Source: Methylaequor sp045563055 (GTDB lineage: Bacteria > Pseudomonadota > Alphaproteobacteria > Methylaequorales > Methylaequoraceae). Taken from it: a stretch of DNA of 64,000 nt. Positions 61,959 to 64,000 of the stretch are shown one piece after another (positions within the stretch are counted from its first letter, which is position 1; each line of letters begins with the position of its first letter). Made by a program: the position numbers and the translations under genes. Under the pieces are notes generated by a model. The model saw nothing but the letters and a program-made list of their open reading frames with translations, was not told the DNA's origin and did no database searches. Location: contig JBJKUR010000012.1 of assembly GCA_045563055.1 (NCBI GenBank), positions 112,872-176,871 of the forward strand, in the 5' to 3' direction.

Positions 61959-62651
61959 ATGAGATTTATTTTTATAATTTTTTTGTTTAGCATTCAAAGT
62001 TGTGCAACATATATGCAGGACCAGATAGGGGAAGAGTTTAAAAGTATACAACCTGATTTCTCAAACTTTGAAAACACCAACAAAGCTACTGAAGGTGCAG
62101 TTTACGGTGGAGATGGTGGACTTTTTGCCTCTGATAGAAGAGCTAACAGAGTTGGAGATATTATTACAATTACTTTAGAAGAAACCATGACTGCAGCAAA
62201 TTCTGGAACAGAAACGACATCTAAAAGTGATAGTTACGGATTTGATCTACCAGAAGCTTTATTTGGTCCTTCTTCATTACTTTCAAAGCTATTTTTTCCT
62301 GGTGGGGTTAAAGAAGACAATCTAGTAGGTGGAACAACTCAGGCATTTACTGGTTCAGGAACTGCTGCTCAATCTAATAGTTTAACTGGAACAATTTCAG
62401 TTACAATAGTAAGAGTTTACCCAAATGGAAATCTCGAAGTTAAAGGTCAAAGAAAATTGATGTATAACAGTGGAACTGAGTACATAAGATTAGCAGGTGT
62501 TGTTAGACCAGATGATATATCATCATCAAATACTGTATCTTCAACTAAGGTTGCTGATGCTCAAATTTCTTATACAGGAACTGGTGATATGAACGATAGT
62601 GTAACCAAAGGTTGGTTAAGTAGATATTTCGCATATATATCGCCATTTTAG
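61959..62651 (+). CDS. flgH: Flagellar L-ring protein FlgH
   Basis: Outer-membrane lipoprotein of the L-ring bushing around the rod. The signal peptide ends in a lipobox with Cys15 ('FLFSIQSCATYM'). 'LFASDRRANRVGDIITITLEE' and 'NGNLEVKGQRKLMYNSGTEY' are FlgH hallmarks, as is 'VADAQISYTGTGDMND'. Length 230 aa is normal. Unlike the usual alphaproteobacterial order flgF-flgG-flgA-flgH, flgA is absent between flgG and this gene. Confidence 0.96.
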   Translation: MRFIFIIFLFSIQSCATYMQDQIGEEFKSIQPDFSNFENTNKATEGAVYGGDGGLFASDRRANRVGDIITITLEETMTAANSGTETTSKSDSYGFDLPEALFGPSSLLSKLFFPGGVKEDNLVGGTTQAFTGSGTAAQSNSLTGTISVTIVRVYPNGNLEVKGQRKLMYNSGTEYIRLAGVVRPDDISSSNTVSSTKVADAQISYTGTGDMNDSVTKGWLSRYFAYISPF

Positions 62652-62657
62652 AAAATT

Positions 62658-63779
62658 ATGAAAAAATTATTAACAATTATAACATTTCTTATTTTACTGA
62701 CTAATCAGTTTTCTTACGCCGATAGAATAAAGGATATGGCATCTCTTGCAGGTGTTAGATCGAATCAATTAGTTGGGTATGGATTAGTTATTGGCCTAGC
62801 CAAAACGGGTGATGGAAGTGTAAATTTAACAAAACAAAGCATTGCTGCAATGATTTCACAGTTTGGAGTTATCGCAAATACAGCAGATATTGATGCAACT
62901 AACTCTGCAAATGTAATGGTAACTGCAAATTTACCTGCATTTGCAAAACCAGGTCAAACAATAGATGTAACAGTTTCGACAATTGGCAAGGCAAAATCTT
63001 TAAAAGGTGGAACCCTATTAATGACAGGTCTTAAGGGTGCTGATGGAGAGGTTTACGCAATTGCCCAAGGAAATTTAGTTGTTGGCGGTTTAGGAGTTGA
63101 GGGCGCTGACGGTTCAACAACAATCCAAGGAACACCAACTGTTGGAAGAATTCCAGGCGGAGCAACGGTTGAAAAATTAGTTGAAAATACTTTTTTGGAA
63201 AAAGACAATATAGTATTGAACTTGCATCAGGCGGACTTCTCTCAAGCAAATAGAATTGCAAATACAATTAATGAAACATTTGGTCCAGAGGTTGCAGTTC
63301 CTATGGATTCAACTTCTATTAGAGTCAGGACACCTCAAAACCCCTCTCAAAAAGTATCATTTATTGGACTTCTAGAAAATATTAATTTTGAACCAGTTAC
63401 ACCAAAAGCAAAGGTTGTTGTAAATTCTAGGACAGGAACAGTTGTAATAGGAGGTGATGTAAGAATTTCTCCAGCAGCTGTAGCACACGGTAGCTTGTCG
63501 GTAAAAATACAGGAAGACACAAAACTTTTATCAGAGGGAACAGGTACTGTAGTAGGTACTTCAGCAACAGTGTCGGGTACTGCAGCTACAACAGCAGCAG
63601 ATACTCAAATCGATGTTGAAGAGGAGCCAGCTAGAGCATTTGTTTTTGATCCAGGAATAGAGTTACAAACTTTGGTAGATGCTTTAAATGAGACGGGAAC
63701 AACAGCAACGGACATGGTTGCCATTCTCGAAGCTCTTAGAGAAGCAGGCTCACTTAGAGCTGAACTTATAATAATTTAA
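62658..63779 (+). CDS. flgI: Flagellar P-ring protein FlgI
   Basis: Periplasmic P-ring subunit with an N-terminal signal peptide ('LLTIITFLILLTNQFSYAD', cut near residue 22). Family blocks include 'IKDMASLAGVRSNQLVGYGL', 'GDGSVNLTKQSIAAMI', 'NLHQADFSQANRIANTIN' and the C-terminal 'TDMVAILEALREAGSLRAEL'. A threonine/alanine-rich stretch (about residues 294-320) replaces the usual variable loop. Length 373 aa. It is 6 bases after flgH. Confidence 0.97.
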   Translation: MKKLLTIITFLILLTNQFSYADRIKDMASLAGVRSNQLVGYGLVIGLAKTGDGSVNLTKQSIAAMISQFGVIANTADIDATNSANVMVTANLPAFAKPGQTIDVTVSTIGKAKSLKGGTLLMTGLKGADGEVYAIAQGNLVVGGLGVEGADGSTTIQGTPTVGRIPGGATVEKLVENTFLEKDNIVLNLHQADFSQANRIANTINETFGPEVAVPMDSTSIRVRTPQNPSQKVSFIGLLENINFEPVTPKAKVVVNSRTGTVVIGGDVRISPAAVAHGSLSVKIQEDTKLLSEGTGTVVGTSATVSGTAATTAADTQIDVEEEPARAFVFDPGIELQTLVDALNETGTTATDMVAILEALREAGSLRAELIII

Positions 63780-63794
63780 TTATATGGGTATATT

Positions 63795-64000
63795 ATGGAC
63801 AGCAACCCTATTGATAAAATAAAGATAAATTTAAACGATAGTATTCAATCCAAGAAAATTAATAGCATAGGTGACCAAACAAAACTTGAAGATGTTGCTC
63901 AAGAGTTTGAATCACTTTTCGTATATCAGATACTCAAAAGTGCAAGGCAGGCAAAACTTTCTGAAAATCTATTCTCTAATCAAGGTAGTGAAACTTACCA
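63795..64000 (+). CDS. flgJ: Rod-binding protein, FlgJ N-terminal type (3' end outside window)
   Basis: 68 codons are visible from ATG 63795 to the window edge. The segment 'KLEDVAQEFESLFVYQILKS' and 'ARQAKLSENLFSNQGSETY' matches the rod-binding domain of FlgJ, the rod cap/assembly factor. Alphaproteobacteria usually have this domain alone, without the muramidase half; the end is not available to check. The gene starts 15 bases after flgI. Confidence 0.8.
   Translation, partial: MDSNPIDKIKINLNDSIQSKKINSIGDQTKLEDVAQEFESLFVYQILKSARQAKLSENLFSNQGSETY

Overview
The window is 64 kb of very AT-rich, tightly packed bacterial DNA. No gap between genes exceeds about 170 bases, and many genes overlap by 4 to 29 bases. 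The gene content and order point to an alphaproteobacterium with a small, AT-rich genome, probably a free-living marine type. Supporting signs are recA-alaS-icd, ppx-rlmE-guaB-guaA, purC-purS-purQ-purL-bolA-grxD, a direct-repeat LexA box (GAAC-N7-GAAC) at recA, a eukaryote-type NADP isocitrate dehydrogenase and flagellar rod/ring genes. I cannot name the genus. I see no insertion sequence, prophage, CRISPR array or rRNA; there is one tRNA (Leu, anticodon TAA).

Layout. 1-5.7 kb: end of nadE, a frameshifted gltX, cimA, trmJ, rpsD and a family 2 glycosyltransferase. 5.7-12.2 kb (minus): map, purB, purC, purS, purQ, purL, bolA, grxD. 12.2-17.5 kb: a CinA-type domain protein, two small PopZ-like candidates flanking a membrane-anchored protein, tRNA-Leu, a DsbA-like protein, a small metallopeptidase, proline iminopeptidase. 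16.4-21.8 kb: queuosine cluster queG, queC, queE, queD, queF, tgt, queA. 21.8-24.7 kb (minus): argE, nadK, moaA. 24.8-32.5 kb: formate module of fdhD, mobA, an OFA-family transporter and a two-subunit NAD-dependent formate dehydrogenase. 32.5-38.5 kb: HAD phosphatase, dksA, recA, alaS, icd. 38.6-45.2 kb: LysM protein, psd, pssA, and an RND pump with its adaptor. 45.3-49.9 kb: ppx, rlmE, guaB, guaA. 49.9-61 kb: a surface-polymer and protein-modification region with methyltransferases, a PhyH-like oxygenase, a TPR-glycosyltransferase, a FliB-like protein, an O-antigen ligase-like protein, two very short genes, a TPR-sulfotransferase and SixA. 61.1-64 kb: flgG, flgH, flgI and the start of a FlgJ-type rod-binding gene.

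How it fits together. The window holds near-complete modules for purine synthesis, queuosine tRNA modification (only the GTP cyclohydrolase step is missing here) and formate oxidation with its molybdopterin support genes. The most interesting signal is a sigma-54-type promoter motif (TGGCA-N6-TTGCW, exact GG-N10-GC spacing). It appears in front of four genes in the last 13 kb: an FkbM-like gene, the FliB-like gene, the TPR-sulfotransferase and flgG. In the first three it lies so close to the ATG that the predicted mRNA has a leader of only 1-2 bases. Vegetative -10 boxes also sit very near the ATG at rpsD, queC, dksA and alaS, so near-leaderless initiation may be common for first genes of operons. 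Other unusual points are a T10 frameshift in gltX, a Tgt that has lost two zinc-binding cysteines, a QueD without its usual catalytic cysteine, a perfect 18-bp tandem duplication at the dksA promoter, and two short genes (31 and 48 codons) leading the O-antigen ligase operon.
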